Notes: a model not told the origin generated them from the sequence alone. A stretch of DNA of 64,000 nucleotides from Arenibacter hampyeongensis (GCF_002909255.1 NZ_PIOB01000001.1:620001-684000), one strand, 5' to 3'. Shown: positions 17,179 to 26,488, counted from the first letter of the stretch. Made by a program: numbers and translations.

Positions 17179-17655
17179 ATGAAAAAGTTTCGTATTGAAA
17201 TAAAATGGGCCGTGATTTTTTCATTGGCGACGCTACTTTGGATGGCCTTTGAGAAATCTATGGGTTGGCATGACCAACTTATAGAAAAGCACGCCATCTA
17301 TACCAATTTTTTTGCGGTCATAGCCATCGCCGTTTACGTTTTGGCACTATTGGACAAAAGAAAGCTGGATTTTAATGGTAAAATGAACTGGAAGCAGGGA
17401 TTTATCAGCGGTATAATCTTAAGCGTAATCATTGCTTTGGTAAGTCCGCTTACCCAATATATAACCAGCACCATTATTACCCCTGAATACTTCACAAATA
17501 TTATAAAGTTTGCGGTGGATTCGGGTAAAATGAGCCAAGAGGCCGCCGAAAGTTATTTTAGTCTGAAAAGTTATGTGATTCAGAGTGTTTTTGGTGCCTT
17601 GACCATGGGAATCGTCACCTCGGCCATTGTGGCTTTTTTTGTGAGGAAACAATAA
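17179..17655 (+). CDS. DUF4199 domain-containing membrane protein
   Basis: A 158-residue inner-membrane protein with four hydrophobic segments (about 10-25, 42-58, 74-92 and 133-153), matching the DUF4199 family common in Bacteroidetes. The family has no known function. It follows the enoyl-CoA hydratase gene by 8 bp and probably shares its mRNA. Confidence 0.85.
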   Translation: MKKFRIEIKWAVIFSLATLLWMAFEKSMGWHDQLIEKHAIYTNFFAVIAIAVYVLALLDKRKLDFNGKMNWKQGFISGIILSVIIALVSPLTQYITSTIITPEYFTNIIKFAVDSGKMSQEAAESYFSLKSYVIQSVFGALTMGIVTSAIVAFFVRKQ

Positions 17656-17694
17656 CCGACAATGTTGATCGTTTTGTTTTTTTAAACTTTAGAA

Positions 17695-17808
17695 ATGGAT
17701 ATTTTATCGTTCTTAAACGGGAACTTCGTTTTCCCTCTACTAGCCCTGGTTTTATTGGTAGTTTATTTCGTTAATCGAATTAAAAACAATAGAAAATTTA
17801 AAAGGTAA
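17695..17808 (+). CDS. Small single-pass membrane protein (37 aa)
   Basis: A short frame from ATG 17695 to TAA 17808 encodes 37 residues: a polar start, a hydrophobic stretch (FPLLALVLLVVYFV) and a strongly basic tail (NRIKNNRKFKR). This layout is typical of real small membrane proteins with the basic end in the cytoplasm. It is 39 bp after the DUF4199 gene and ends 6 bp before the stop of the convergent oxygenase gene. The function is unknown. Confidence 0.5.
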   Translation: MDILSFLNGNFVFPLLALVLLVVYFVNRIKNNRKFKR

Positions 17809-17813
17809 GCTAC

Positions 17814-18458
17814 TTATCTTGTTTTTAACCAACCTGTAATGCTCAGGCGTTCACGATGGGCTGGTTTTACCTCATGCTCCAGTTCCTGACTTTCAAAAAT
17901 GACGACCCTACCAGGAAAGGGGGTGATATGTTTTGCCACTTCGCCATTTTCCGATGGGAGGTAAAGTACCAATTCACCACCATCTTTTTCCGGCACCCAG
18001 TCTGATTCATTCAAATAACAGACCATGGAAAGCTTGCGACGGTCATCGTTTTGAAAAGTATCCAAATGTCTCCTATAAAAAGTTCCTTCCGGATAAATGG
18101 CATAGTGGAATTCCTTGAACATTATTCCCATAAAACAGGTCCTGTTCAAATAATTGGCCATTTCATTGATTTTTAAAAAAAACTGTTGTTCCAGTACATC
18201 ATTGCTTTTTTCATCCATCCATAGAATAAAATCGCCACGTATCGCCTTCACAATCAATTCGTTGACCCGATTCCCGATAGCTGCTTTTTTAAACTCGTCC
18301 TCTTCATATTTGGCGAGTAGGGAATCCCGTAATTGAGCAACTTCTGCCACAGAGAAAAAATCGTCGACAATACTGTATTTCTGAATTAGGATATCCTCGA
18401 TCACTTTTTCGAAAAGGGGATTCTCCTTAAATTCCAATTGCTCAAAAAGCTCTACCAA
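17814..18458 (-). CDS. 2-oxoglutarate/Fe(II)-dependent oxygenase
   Basis: A 214-residue protein of the prolyl-4-hydroxylase-like 2OG-Fe(II) oxygenase family. The iron ligands can be read as His and Asp in RRHLDTF and a distal His in QELEHEV. The 2-oxoglutarate-binding Arg is in RERLSITGW near the C-terminus. It probably hydroxylates a protein or small molecule; the substrate is unknown. The only available start is TTG 18458, since an in-frame stop lies upstream and the next ATG is far inside the domain. Confidence 0.88.
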   Translation of the reverse strand: MVELFEQLEFKENPLFEKVIEDILIQKYSIVDDFFSVAEVAQLRDSLLAKYEEDEFKKAAIGNRVNELIVKAIRGDFILWMDEKSNDVLEQQFFLKINEMANYLNRTCFMGIMFKEFHYAIYPEGTFYRRHLDTFQNDDRRKLSMVCYLNESDWVPEKDGGELVLYLPSENGEVAKHITPFPGRVVIFESQELEHEVKPAHRERLSITGWLKTR

Positions 18459-18638
18459 GGTTGTAAGATTTTAAAATTCGTGTAAAAATAGCGGAAAATG
18501 TAATTGGTATTACACCTAGTGGTATATGCGTATCAACTTTTGGATCAATGAATTATTTATTTGTGATTTTGGCTTATTGTCTGGTTTCTAATACTTTTTC
18601 ACTAACTTTTGTGATTCAATTACTAAATAACACTATAT

Positions 18639-19847
18639 ATGAAATACGTTTTACCCTCTATATTGTTGACTATGGCTTTAGTACTGGGAAGCTGTGGAGA
18701 TAGAACTAAAAACTCTGAAGAAGCTGTAAAGAAAAGGTGGTATAAAGGGAATTTACATACCCATTCATTTTGGAGCGATGGGGACGAGTTTCCTGAGCCT
18801 ATATTGGATTGGTACAAGTCGAACGATTATCAATTTATAGCCCTATCTGATCATAATACCATTTCTATGGAAGAAAAGTGGATACAGGTTCGGGAAGATT
18901 CCATTTATCAAAATAGCTTTAAGAAGTATTTGGAAACCTATGGAGAAGATTGGGTAGATTATAAAATGGACTCCGGAAAAGTGGAGGTGAAATTAAAGAC
19001 CTATGCCGAGTATAGTAAATTATTTGAAAGGGCCGGAGAATTTTTGGTAATTCATTCAGAGGAAATTACGGACAGATATGAGGATAAGCATGTTCACATG
19101 AATGCCACCAATATTCAGCAAAAGATAGATCCCAAGGGGGGCAATAGTATTTCAGAAGTCATGCAAAACAATTTGAACGCAGTACTTGAGCAACGAAGAG
19201 AAACAGGTGTTCCCATTATGCCACATATAAATCACCCTAACTTTTTTTACAGTATAAGCTTGGAAGATATGAAATCTTTAAGGGGAGAACGATTTTTTGA
19301 AGTGTATAATGGCCATCCCATGGTTCACAATATGGGAGATTCTACCCATATTTCCATAGAAGAAATGTGGGACCAGATCAATATTTCCTATATCAATAAT
19401 CAAAAACCCATTATGTATGGGTTGGCAACGGATGATTCACACAATTACCATAAAATGGGACATAAATGGAGTAATTCCGGTAGAGGATGGGTTATGGTAC
19501 AGGCGGACACATTATCGGCACCATCGCTAATCGAAGCTATGGAAAGGGGCGATTTCTATTCCACCACCGGAGTAACGCTAAAGGCTGTGGATTATGACAA
19601 TAAGAATTTAACGGTGGAAGTTGAACCTGAAGCTGGTATTAATTATACCATTACTTTCCTTGGTTGCCTAAAAGGGGAAACCGAAGTCAAGGTGTTGAAA
19701 TCTGTTGATGGTATTGAGGCCAATTTGGATATAACGGACGATATTCTTTTTGTTAGAAGTAAAATTACTTCGACGAAACTTCAGGAAAACCCTATTGAGG
19801 ATATAAAATACGAAGCGGCTTGGACACAGCCAGTACTCTACAAATAG
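18639..19847 (+). CDS. PHP-superfamily metal-dependent hydrolase, lipoprotein
   Basis: A 402-residue lipoprotein with lipobox LGSC (Cys19). The catalytic part shows PHP-type metal-ligand motifs: NLHTHSFWSDGD, ALSDHN, IHSEEIT, MPHINHP and GLATDDSHNY. These fit a two- or three-metal phosphoesterase-like centre. It is exported to the cell envelope, so it may act on an external phosphoester or similar compound; the substrate is not evident. It stands alone, 40 bp upstream of the queD-like gene, which has its own -7 box. Confidence 0.85.
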   Translation: MKYVLPSILLTMALVLGSCGDRTKNSEEAVKKRWYKGNLHTHSFWSDGDEFPEPILDWYKSNDYQFIALSDHNTISMEEKWIQVREDSIYQNSFKKYLETYGEDWVDYKMDSGKVEVKLKTYAEYSKLFERAGEFLVIHSEEITDRYEDKHVHMNATNIQQKIDPKGGNSISEVMQNNLNAVLEQRRETGVPIMPHINHPNFFYSISLEDMKSLRGERFFEVYNGHPMVHNMGDSTHISIEEMWDQINISYINNQKPIMYGLATDDSHNYHKMGHKWSNSGRGWVMVQADTLSAPSLIEAMERGDFYSTTGVTLKAVDYDNKNLTVEVEPEAGINYTITFLGCLKGETEVKVLKSVDGIEANLDITDDILFVRSKITSTKLQENPIEDIKYEAAWTQPVLYK

Positions 19848-19862
19848 TTTCACAGAATAAAT

Positions 19863-19870
19863 TACCTTTG
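19863..19870 (+). promoter_or_regulatory. Putative -7 promoter element
   Basis: TACCTTTG matches TAnnTTTG exactly, 17 bp before the start of the queD-like gene. This gives the queD-lpxH pair its own promoter. Confidence 0.5.
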
Positions 19871-19887
19871 CAGTCCAAATAAATATT

Positions 19888-20337
19888 ATGGGCAACATTC
19901 GTATTACCAAACAGTTTAATTTCGAAACTGGACATGCATTGTACGGTTATGACGGGAAATGTAGAAATGTACATGGCCACAGTTATAAACTTTCCGTTAC
20001 CGTAATTGGACGGCCAATTACCGATACGGCCCATGTTAAATTGGGAATGGTTATCGATTTTGGGGATTTAAAGAAAATAGTTAAAGAGGAGATTGTAGAT
20101 GAATTTGATCATGCCACCGTTTTTAATAAAAATACTCCCCATATTGAACTGGCACAGGAATTAACGGATAGGGGCCACAATGTAATATTGGCCGATTACC
20201 AGCCGACCAGTGAAAATATGGTTATGGATTTTGCTGAGAAAATTAAGGCCAGATTGCCCAAAAATATCAGCTTACATTCTTTAAGACTACAAGAAACCGA
20301 TACCTCCTTTGCGGAATGGTATGCTTCTGACAATTAA
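19888..20337 (+). CDS. queD: 6-carboxytetrahydropterin synthase / PTPS family protein
   Basis: A 149-residue protein of the 6-pyruvoyl-tetrahydropterin synthase family. The zinc ligands His16, His29 and His31 and the catalytic Cys25 are in the arrangement CxxxHGH (CRNVHGH). That pattern fits QueD, which makes 6-carboxytetrahydropterin on the way to queuosine. A pterin-reducing role cannot be excluded, as the rest of the queuosine pathway is not in the window. lpxH follows after 11 bp. Confidence 0.85.
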   Translation: MGNIRITKQFNFETGHALYGYDGKCRNVHGHSYKLSVTVIGRPITDTAHVKLGMVIDFGDLKKIVKEEIVDEFDHATVFNKNTPHIELAQELTDRGHNVILADYQPTSENMVMDFAEKIKARLPKNISLHSLRLQETDTSFAEWYASDN

Positions 20338-20348
20338 AAACGCCCAGC

Positions 20349-21125
20349 ATGAAAACTATTGACGTTCCCAAGGGCAAAAAGATTTACTTCTCCAGTGATA
20401 ATCATTTAGGAGCTCCTACCAAGGACCTTAGTTTTCCTCGTGAAAAAAGGTTTGTGGCATGGTTGGATACTATAAAACAGGATGCGGCCGCTATTTTTCT
20501 TCTAGGGGATCTGTTCGATTTTTGGTTCGAATATAAAACGGTAGTGCCCAAAGGCTTTACCCGTACTTTGGGAAAACTGGCAGAAATTACAGATTCTGGG
20601 ATTCCGGTTTACTATTTTGTGGGCAACCATGATTTATGGATGAACGGATATTTTGAAGATGAGTTGAACATTCCTGTATTTCATGGACCTGAATCCTTTC
20701 TTTTAAACGGGACTTCTTTTTTAATAGGGCATGGAGATGGACTAGGTCCTGGTGACAAGGGATATAAGCGGATGAAAAAGGTATTCACCAATCCAGTCTC
20801 CAAATGGCTTTATAATTGGTTACATCCGGATTTTGGTGTAAAATTGGCCCAATATCTTTCCGTTAAGAACAAGATGATTTCCGGAGATGGGGATATTAAA
20901 TTTTTGGGTGAGGAGAACGAATGGTTGGTTCAATATTGCAAGCGAAAATTGGAACAACAGCACTATGATTATTTTGTTTTTGGACATCGGCACCTGCCTT
21001 TGGAAATCACCCTAAACGACCAATCTACCTATGTAAACTTGGGGGATTGGATTTCTTATTTTACCTATGGGGAATTTGATGGATCTGCCTTGTCCTTGAA
21101 AAAATTTGAGGCCACTGTGAGCTGA
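20349..21125 (+). CDS. lpxH: UDP-2,3-diacylglucosamine diphosphatase
   Basis: A 258-residue calcineurin-like phosphoesterase with the LpxH pattern: SSDNHLGA (Asp17, His19), GDLFDFW (Asp54), GNHDLW (92-97), GHGDGLGPGD and FGHRHLP. LpxH cleaves UDP-2,3-diacylglucosamine to lipid X in lipid A synthesis at the inner face of the inner membrane. The length fits the family. It is translated right after the queD-like gene (11 bp), although the two pathways are unrelated. Confidence 0.9.
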   Translation: MKTIDVPKGKKIYFSSDNHLGAPTKDLSFPREKRFVAWLDTIKQDAAAIFLLGDLFDFWFEYKTVVPKGFTRTLGKLAEITDSGIPVYYFVGNHDLWMNGYFEDELNIPVFHGPESFLLNGTSFLIGHGDGLGPGDKGYKRMKKVFTNPVSKWLYNWLHPDFGVKLAQYLSVKNKMISGDGDIKFLGEENEWLVQYCKRKLEQQHYDYFVFGHRHLPLEITLNDQSTYVNLGDWISYFTYGEFDGSALSLKKFEATVS

Positions 21126-21250
21126 AATGGGAGGTATATTTTTTTTAACTCCTACTGAATTTGAAAAAATAATGAAGATGGGTCAAACGAAATATAAATG
21201 TAGCTGTATTCTTACCGTGTTTTGTAATCAGAGCCTATTAATGTCTTAAA

Positions 21251-21291
21251 TTATCAATAATCTATGGTTATTAATAATTTAATATTGATAA
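21251..21291 (-). terminator. Possible terminator of recJ
   Basis: TTATCAATA (21251-21259) pairs with TATTGATAA (21283-21291), 9 bp, overlapping the recJ stop codon. There is only a short U run after it, so it is weak evidence. Confidence 0.4.
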
Positions 21292-22997
21292 CTAAGATGT
21301 TCTTTTATATCCCTAAGCTTCATTTGAATTGATATATTACCCTGCCATTCGTTCTCTTCCAAAGAAAATACGGCACTTACCGATTTGTTTAAAATTGTAG
21401 GCAAATTCTTACCTAAATTAAATCCAATCGCATCAATAGCCATCCTTTTTGATCCATTAACTTTATCAAAAAGCTTACATTTTAGATGTTTTCCCTCCTG
21501 GCCAACCACTTTTGCATAACCAGTATCATTCAGATTTTCTGCCATGAAGACGGGAGTTAAATTTCCCGGCCCAAAAGGAGCAAATTGTTTAATGATCCGC
21601 ATTAATTTAGGGGTAATTTGATCTAAGCTAATTATGGCGTCCACCATAATTTCGGGAGATAGTAAATTAGGGTCCATGGTACTTGAAACCACTTCCTCAA
21701 ATTTGGTTTTAAATGCTTCGTAATTTTCTTCAAGAAGTGTAAGTCCTGCGGCATACATATGTCCTCCAAACTGTTCAATGGTATCCGAACAACCTTCCAA
21801 GGCTTCATATACGTCGAAACCTTTGATGGATCGTGCAGAAGCCGCCAATTTATCACCACTCTTTGTAAAAACCAAAGTGGGTCTGTAATAGGTTTCAATT
21901 AGTCTCGAGGCAACAATTCCGATTACTCCCTTATGCCAAGTTTCTTTATAGACTACGGAAGTAAATCCTTCTTCTTCCTTATTTTCCTGAATCTGTAGCA
22001 GCGCTTCTTTGGCTATTTCCTGATCTAGATTTCGTCTGTCCGTATTGTACTTCTCAATTTCGGAGGCAAAAAATTCCGCTTGTTCCAAATTGGTTTCCTT
22101 AAGGAGATTTACTGCATGCTGCCCATGCTCCATTCGCCCGGCGGCATTAATTCTCGGTGCAATTATAAAAACTACATCTGTGATGGTAAGGACTTGTTTT
22201 TTTATCTGATTGATAATGGCCTTAAATCCAACCCTTGGTTTTTGGTTAATTACCTGAAGTCCCCAATAGGCTAGAACCCTGTTCTCTCCAGTAATAGGCA
22301 CAATATCTGCCCCAATGGCGGTGGCTACCAAATCTAGATATGGAATTAAATCCTCCGTGGTCTGCCCTTTTTTACTACCTAGCGCCTGTATCAATTTAAA
22401 TCCCACCCCGCAGCCGCACAGTTCATCATAGGGATAGGAACAATCTGCTCTTTTTGGATCCAATACGGCTACCGCATCGGGCAATGAACTTCCAGGTCTA
22501 TGGTGGTCGCAAATAATAAAATCGATGCCTTTTTCCTTTGCATAAGCAACCTTGTCTATTGCTTTTACCCCGCAATCCAAGGCTATTATTAAGGTAAATC
22601 CATTATCCTCGGCAAAATCAATTCCTTGGTAGGACACTCCATAGCCCTCGTTGTACCGGTCTGGGATATAGGTGGCCACATTAGGGTAGGTGCTTTCCAA
22701 ATAGGATGAGACCAAGGCCACAGCGGTGGTGCCATCAACATCATAGTCTCCAAACACCAATATATTTTCCTCTAGGGAAATAGCCTTTTCGATCCGTTCT
22801 ACGGCCTTGTCCATATCCTTCATCAGGAAGGGGTCGTGTAAATGCGAAAGCTGAGGTCTGAAAAACTTTTTGGCATCTTCATAGTTGGTAATGCCCCGCT
22901 GCAATAATAGTTGGGCTACCAATTCCTCTACACATAGCGAAGTCGCCATTGCATCTATATGTTGTTGTTCGGGTCTTGGTTTTATGGTCCAGCGCAT
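21279..22997 (-). CDS. recJ: Single-stranded-DNA-specific exonuclease RecJ
   Basis: A 572-residue DHH-family 5'-3' exonuclease for single-stranded DNA, used in recombination and mismatch repair. Motifs are in order: DYDVDGTTA (84-92), ALDCGVKA (139-146), the DHH triplet (164-166), NAAGRMEHG (284-292) and a DHHA1 region with GGHMYAAGL. The C-terminal OB-like part is present (VVGQEGKHLKC), so the protein is full length. The PNGase F-like gene stops 5 bp upstream on the same strand. Confidence 0.96.
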   Translation of the reverse strand: MRWTIKPRPEQQHIDAMATSLCVEELVAQLLLQRGITNYEDAKKFFRPQLSHLHDPFLMKDMDKAVERIEKAISLEENILVFGDYDVDGTTAVALVSSYLESTYPNVATYIPDRYNEGYGVSYQGIDFAEDNGFTLIIALDCGVKAIDKVAYAKEKGIDFIICDHHRPGSSLPDAVAVLDPKRADCSYPYDELCGCGVGFKLIQALGSKKGQTTEDLIPYLDLVATAIGADIVPITGENRVLAYWGLQVINQKPRVGFKAIINQIKKQVLTITDVVFIIAPRINAAGRMEHGQHAVNLLKETNLEQAEFFASEIEKYNTDRRNLDQEIAKEALLQIQENKEEEGFTSVVYKETWHKGVIGIVASRLIETYYRPTLVFTKSGDKLAASARSIKGFDVYEALEGCSDTIEQFGGHMYAAGLTLLEENYEAFKTKFEEVVSSTMDPNLLSPEIMVDAIISLDQITPKLMRIIKQFAPFGPGNLTPVFMAENLNDTGYAKVVGQEGKHLKCKLFDKVNGSKRMAIDAIGFNLGKNLPTILNKSVSAVFSLEENEWQGNISIQMKLRDIKEHLSYQY

Positions 22998-23002
22998 TGC
23001 AA

Positions 23003-24913
23003 TTATTCCTTAAGCCTAATTCTATTTTTAAACACTTCCTCGCCATCAATAACTACTTTTATATAGTATCGCATTTTAGGCAAATAGGAGAGGTCGAAAG
23101 ACAAGGTACCCTTTCTAAAATTCAAGTAGGAATGGGTTTCCACTATTATGTTCTCATCTTCCTGTTGGGTAATGATGACCTCCACATCTTTTGTGTCGTT
23201 GGCAAAATAATCCAGAGTAATAGGGCCCTCGGTCCGTGCCGGGAATACAGTTATGGACGGCTCGTTGTCCAAATGATAACTAGCCTCTGGTTTTACATTA
23301 AAGTTATAAATTATATTGCTCCCGAAATCGGAGTTGAAATGTTTTATGGCCTGTCCTAAAGTATCCAATAGTTTAACATCGCCCCGTCCGTCTTTTGTCT
23401 TGTACCAAAACTCAAGTCCATCTCCCCCTTTATCTTCTACCTTAAAAGTATAGTTGCCTTCCTGAAGCGTTAGGGTATCCAAATAAACGGTATTGGGCTT
23501 AAGGTCTAAACTATCCCTTTTAAATATCACCTTGCCATTGCCATCAGTAACCGAGTATGTATTCTGTCCCGGTTTGTTATTTGTTTTAAAATAAATAATA
23601 CTGGATTCCGGCAAAATATTGGATGTGGTGTAGACCGAATTCTTGGCGTTATCCCGCTCAAATCCATCCCTTTTGCCATTCGGTCTTTTTAATTCCACAA
23701 AAAAAGTAGTGGACTCTTTTACACTATATATTTCCTCAGGCAATGTCAACAGTGCTGTTTCCCCATAAGGGACGTTTCCTTTCCAACCAAATTTTTTAGG
23801 TTTTTGTCCCTCCAAATAATAATGGACTTCAAAAGATTTTAAATTGTTCTTGCCATTATTTTTGAAGCGAACAAGTGGTAAGGCTCCCGTTTCAATTTGG
23901 CGGCTATGGATTTTTTCAGTGGAAGGGGAGATGATATCCACCAAAGTCACATCATGATCAGAATTTATTTTCCCATATTCCAGTACATAGGCAACGAGAA
24001 GTTCCTTGGCACTCGGTTTTTCCGTTTCATAGGGCTCCATATTTAGGTCAATGGTAAATTCTTGTCCTGGATTTATATCGAAACCTACCTCGTCCGGTTG
24101 TAATAAATAGCCTGGGCACCAATTGGCCCGATCAAAGATCCAGGTGCCTGCTTGGGGGTATAGGGGGTTGTCGCCACATTCCATCCACAATTGTTTGGTA
24201 TCTATAATATTGCCGTTGTACTGTATTTCCCTATATTTATCACAAAATTCCCCGCAACCATTGGCATCCATACCGTGCCCGGTCTGGTGGATCTTTACCT
24301 TTCCGAAAGTCGATCTGGTATTGGCTTTTAGCGTTATGGGTATCAAATGATCTTCAATGGGATCGGTTTTATCGCCATAACTGTAATTGCCGTCGTAAAT
24401 TTTATACAATGCGAGTGGCTCCGCAACAGGTTTACCGTAAGTTATTTCAAAATCTACGGTAACCTTCCATCCTCGAGTTTTGTTATCTTCGTAACCGGTA
24501 TGGATGTAATCTACCTCCAAACTGTCCCTTAAAATCGGGCTAAAATCTGATATGTCAACGTTCCAATCAAAGCGCCAGTCTTCCTGAAATCTGCCGCCAT
24601 ATGGTGTTAGCATTCTGGCAATCTCATAGCTCACCGTATCATTTTTTGGCCGCACTTTAATATGGTCGACATAATCCCAATCTGCACAGCGCATATTATC
24701 CGGGCACTCAAAAGTAAGATTAAGCACTATCTGCCGTATTTCCTTGTCTTTGGAAGGAAAGGTGGCCCAGCGCTTATAACTATTTTCTCCTTTTGATGGA
24801 TCTGTAACTATAGTTTCCTGTTTATGGGATATAATATTTTCTGTAAACTGGGCCTGTAAACTATGAATGGTCCATAAGAAACCACATAGCAGAAATAAAA
24901 CTCTTTTGATCAT
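23003..24913 (-). CDS. Secreted PNGase F-like (peptide-N-glycosidase F) protein
   Basis: A 636-residue exported protein with a signal peptide ending at LQAQ; ATG 24913 is preferred over TTG 24919. Residues ~25-315 resemble both PNGase F domains: ECPDNMRCADWDY, GCGEFC and DRANWCPG are close to segments of the Elizabethkingia enzyme. Asp80 and Glu222 match its catalytic Asp60 and Glu206, while Asn118 stands where Glu118 is expected. PNGase F removes N-glycans from glycoproteins. About 300 further residues form beta-sandwich-like modules ending in a segment like a type IX secretion tail (FKNRIRLKE). Confidence 0.82.
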   Translation of the reverse strand: MIKRVLFLLCGFLWTIHSLQAQFTENIISHKQETIVTDPSKGENSYKRWATFPSKDKEIRQIVLNLTFECPDNMRCADWDYVDHIKVRPKNDTVSYEIARMLTPYGGRFQEDWRFDWNVDISDFSPILRDSLEVDYIHTGYEDNKTRGWKVTVDFEITYGKPVAEPLALYKIYDGNYSYGDKTDPIEDHLIPITLKANTRSTFGKVKIHQTGHGMDANGCGEFCDKYREIQYNGNIIDTKQLWMECGDNPLYPQAGTWIFDRANWCPGYLLQPDEVGFDINPGQEFTIDLNMEPYETEKPSAKELLVAYVLEYGKINSDHDVTLVDIISPSTEKIHSRQIETGALPLVRFKNNGKNNLKSFEVHYYLEGQKPKKFGWKGNVPYGETALLTLPEEIYSVKESTTFFVELKRPNGKRDGFERDNAKNSVYTTSNILPESSIIYFKTNNKPGQNTYSVTDGNGKVIFKRDSLDLKPNTVYLDTLTLQEGNYTFKVEDKGGDGLEFWYKTKDGRGDVKLLDTLGQAIKHFNSDFGSNIIYNFNVKPEASYHLDNEPSITVFPARTEGPITLDYFANDTKDVEVIITQQEDENIIVETHSYLNFRKGTLSFDLSYLPKMRYYIKVVIDGEEVFKNRIRLKE

Positions 24914-24932
24914 GGGCAAGTAGAAGTGGTAA

Positions 24933-25355
24933 TTATTGTTTATTGAAATATGTTTTAATCTCCATTTTCGAGAATTGTCTGAACATTTCCATCACTCCGC
25001 AATATTTTTCAACTGAAAGATCTACTGCCCGTTGCAATTTTTTTTCGTTTAGGTTACTGCCCTTAAAATGATATTCTATTAATACATTATCATAATACTT
25101 GGGGTCCTCTTCCGTTAGGTTGGCAATAGTTTCAATTCTAAACTCTTCAACTTCCAGTTTCATTTTTTTAATAAGTGAAGCTACATCGAGTCCGGAACAA
25201 CCGGCCAATGCAGTTAACATGAGGGCTTTTGGTCTATATCCCATGCCTTCTCCCCCATTTTCAGGTGCTACATCTATAACAAGGTTATTGCCTGAGGGAT
25301 TGTTGCTTTCAAAGGCCATATTACCAAGCCATTTGGTAGTGATTTGATTTGTCAT
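24933..25355 (-). CDS. OsmC family protein
   Basis: A 140-residue OsmC/Ohr-superfamily protein, with the two conserved cysteines Cys53 (ALAGCSGLDV) and Cys119 (VEKYCGV) that reduce organic hydroperoxides in active members. The longer frame to 25412 would overlap the divergent gene and adds a non-conserved tail. ATG 25355 gives the family-like start MTNQITTKWLGN and leaves a 55-bp shared promoter region. The neighbouring divergent gene is also a redox protein of the AhpD type. Confidence 0.9.
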   Translation of the reverse strand: MTNQITTKWLGNMAFESNNPSGNNLVIDVAPENGGEGMGYRPKALMLTALAGCSGLDVASLIKKMKLEVEEFRIETIANLTEEDPKYYDNVLIEYHFKGSNLNEKKLQRAVDLSVEKYCGVMEMFRQFSKMEIKTYFNKQ

Positions 25356-25410
25356 GTAGGTGTTTTTTTCGTTACTTGTATAGGTCAAAAATACACATAA
25401 TTCACGAACC

Positions 25411-26001
25411 ATGTCCCTAGTAGATCCTTTAGATGCCGATCATGATTCAGAGACCAAAAAGTTGTCTGAATTTTTCAATGAAACTCTGGGATTCTGTCCC
25501 AATTCTGTATTAACAATGCAACATAGACCAGCTATTTCCAAGGCCTTTATTAGCCTCAACATGGCCGTTATGGCAAATGAAGGCAGGGTTAGTTCTGCTT
25601 TGAAACGAATGATGGCCTGGGTAAGTAGTAATGCCACTGGTTGTCGTTATTGCCAAGCACATGCCATTCGTGCTGCAGAGCGTTATGGGGCAGATCAGGT
25701 ACAATTGGATAATATTTGGGAGTATAGAACACATGAGGCATTCTCTGAGGCGGAACGTGCAGCATTGGACTTTGCCTTGGCGGCTTCACAAGTACCCAAT
25801 ACCATGAACCAAAAAATAAAGAAACAATTGTACAAGCATTGGAATGAAGGCGAAATTGTGGAAATGTTGGGAGTTATATCTCTCTTTGGATTTCTAAATA
25901 GGTGGAATGATACCATGGCCACCAACTTGGAGGACGGGGCTATTGAGAGTGGAAAACAATATTTGGAAAAATATGGTTGGGAAAAAGGGAAACATGTTTA
26001 G
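25411..26001 (+). CDS. Carboxymuconolactone decarboxylase/AhpD-like protein
   Basis: A 196-residue helical protein of the CMD/AhpD-like superfamily. The redox motif CxxC with following His is intact: Cys78, Cys81 and His84 in GCRYCQAHA. Such proteins act in peroxide reduction or related redox chemistry; the partner is unknown. It is divergent from the OsmC gene 55 bp away, so both may belong to one oxidative-stress response. Confidence 0.87.
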   Translation: MSLVDPLDADHDSETKKLSEFFNETLGFCPNSVLTMQHRPAISKAFISLNMAVMANEGRVSSALKRMMAWVSSNATGCRYCQAHAIRAAERYGADQVQLDNIWEYRTHEAFSEAERAALDFALAASQVPNTMNQKIKKQLYKHWNEGEIVEMLGVISLFGFLNRWNDTMATNLEDGAIESGKQYLEKYGWEKGKHV

Positions 26002-26196
26002 AAGTATGATTTTGGATTGGACCATGTTTGCCTGCAATATTGACAATCATTTTACACTATAAGAAGTCCTTGCTTGGTCCTATTTGCTTCCGAAATAATT
26101 TCTATAATTTGGTTTCTAGTCATGCACTTGGAATTCGGAAATAATGTTTCGGATCGCTACCTTATTCCCATAATCCCATTCAGACTTGTGCAAAAA

Positions 26197-26267
26197 TAAA
26201 AAGGCAGAGCATAGCTCTACCTTTTTCCCCAAATCTTACCATGAACTTAACCTACTTATGCTATGGT
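26197..26267 (-). ncRNA. Putative small RNA, copy 1
   Basis: Read leftward, the unit has an exact -7 box TACTTTTG (26272-26279), 5 bp, then a 40-nt segment at 26227-26266 identical to copy 2. After that comes a terminator hairpin (about 26201-26223, one mismatch, 3-nt loop) and a U run. The predicted RNA is about 70 nt. The identical segment with a different terminator stem suggests selection on the 5' part. The family is not recognised; Rfam Flavo-1 is one thing to compare. Confidence 0.6.
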
Positions 26268-26271
26268 CCTC

Positions 26272-26279
26272 CAAAAGTA
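26272..26279 (-). promoter_or_regulatory. -7 element of small RNA copy 1
   Basis: The leftward strand reads TACTTTTG, an exact TAnnTTTG match, 5 bp before the conserved 40-nt segment. Confidence 0.55.
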
Positions 26280-26410
26280 TAGTAAACCAAGCCGCAGGAA
26301 AAAGGTTTTAGATGAATGTCTCTTTAATAAGTTGAAATACAGCTTATTCGGTAAACAGTAGGAATTATAGGATATAATACAACTGGGATAAGAAGCCTGA
26401 ATTAGGTCCA

Positions 26411-26484
26411 ATAAAAAAGGTGGAGAAGTCTCCACCTTTTTTGCCCCAAATCTTACCATGAACTTAACCTACTTATGCTATGGC
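26411..26484 (-). ncRNA. Putative small RNA, copy 2
   Basis: This has the same layout as copy 1, 217 bp away. A -7-like box TACTTTAG (26489-26496) stands 5 bp before the 40-nt segment at 26444-26483. A perfect terminator stem GGTGGAG/CTCCACC with an ACTT loop follows, then a U-rich run ending at about 26411. The stem sequence differs from copy 1, but both fold. The RNA would be about 73 nt. It lies downstream of purF, so it could also be made by readthrough and processing. Confidence 0.6.
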
Positions 26485-26488
26485 AATA

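Noticed and set aside
26241..26282. Rightward short peptide beginning MNLTYLCYG, repeated in both copies at 26241 and 26458
   Set aside because: The terminator hairpin would precede the peptide in that direction, while the leftward direction has a promoter in front and a terminator behind. The identical bases fit an RNA better than a leader peptide.
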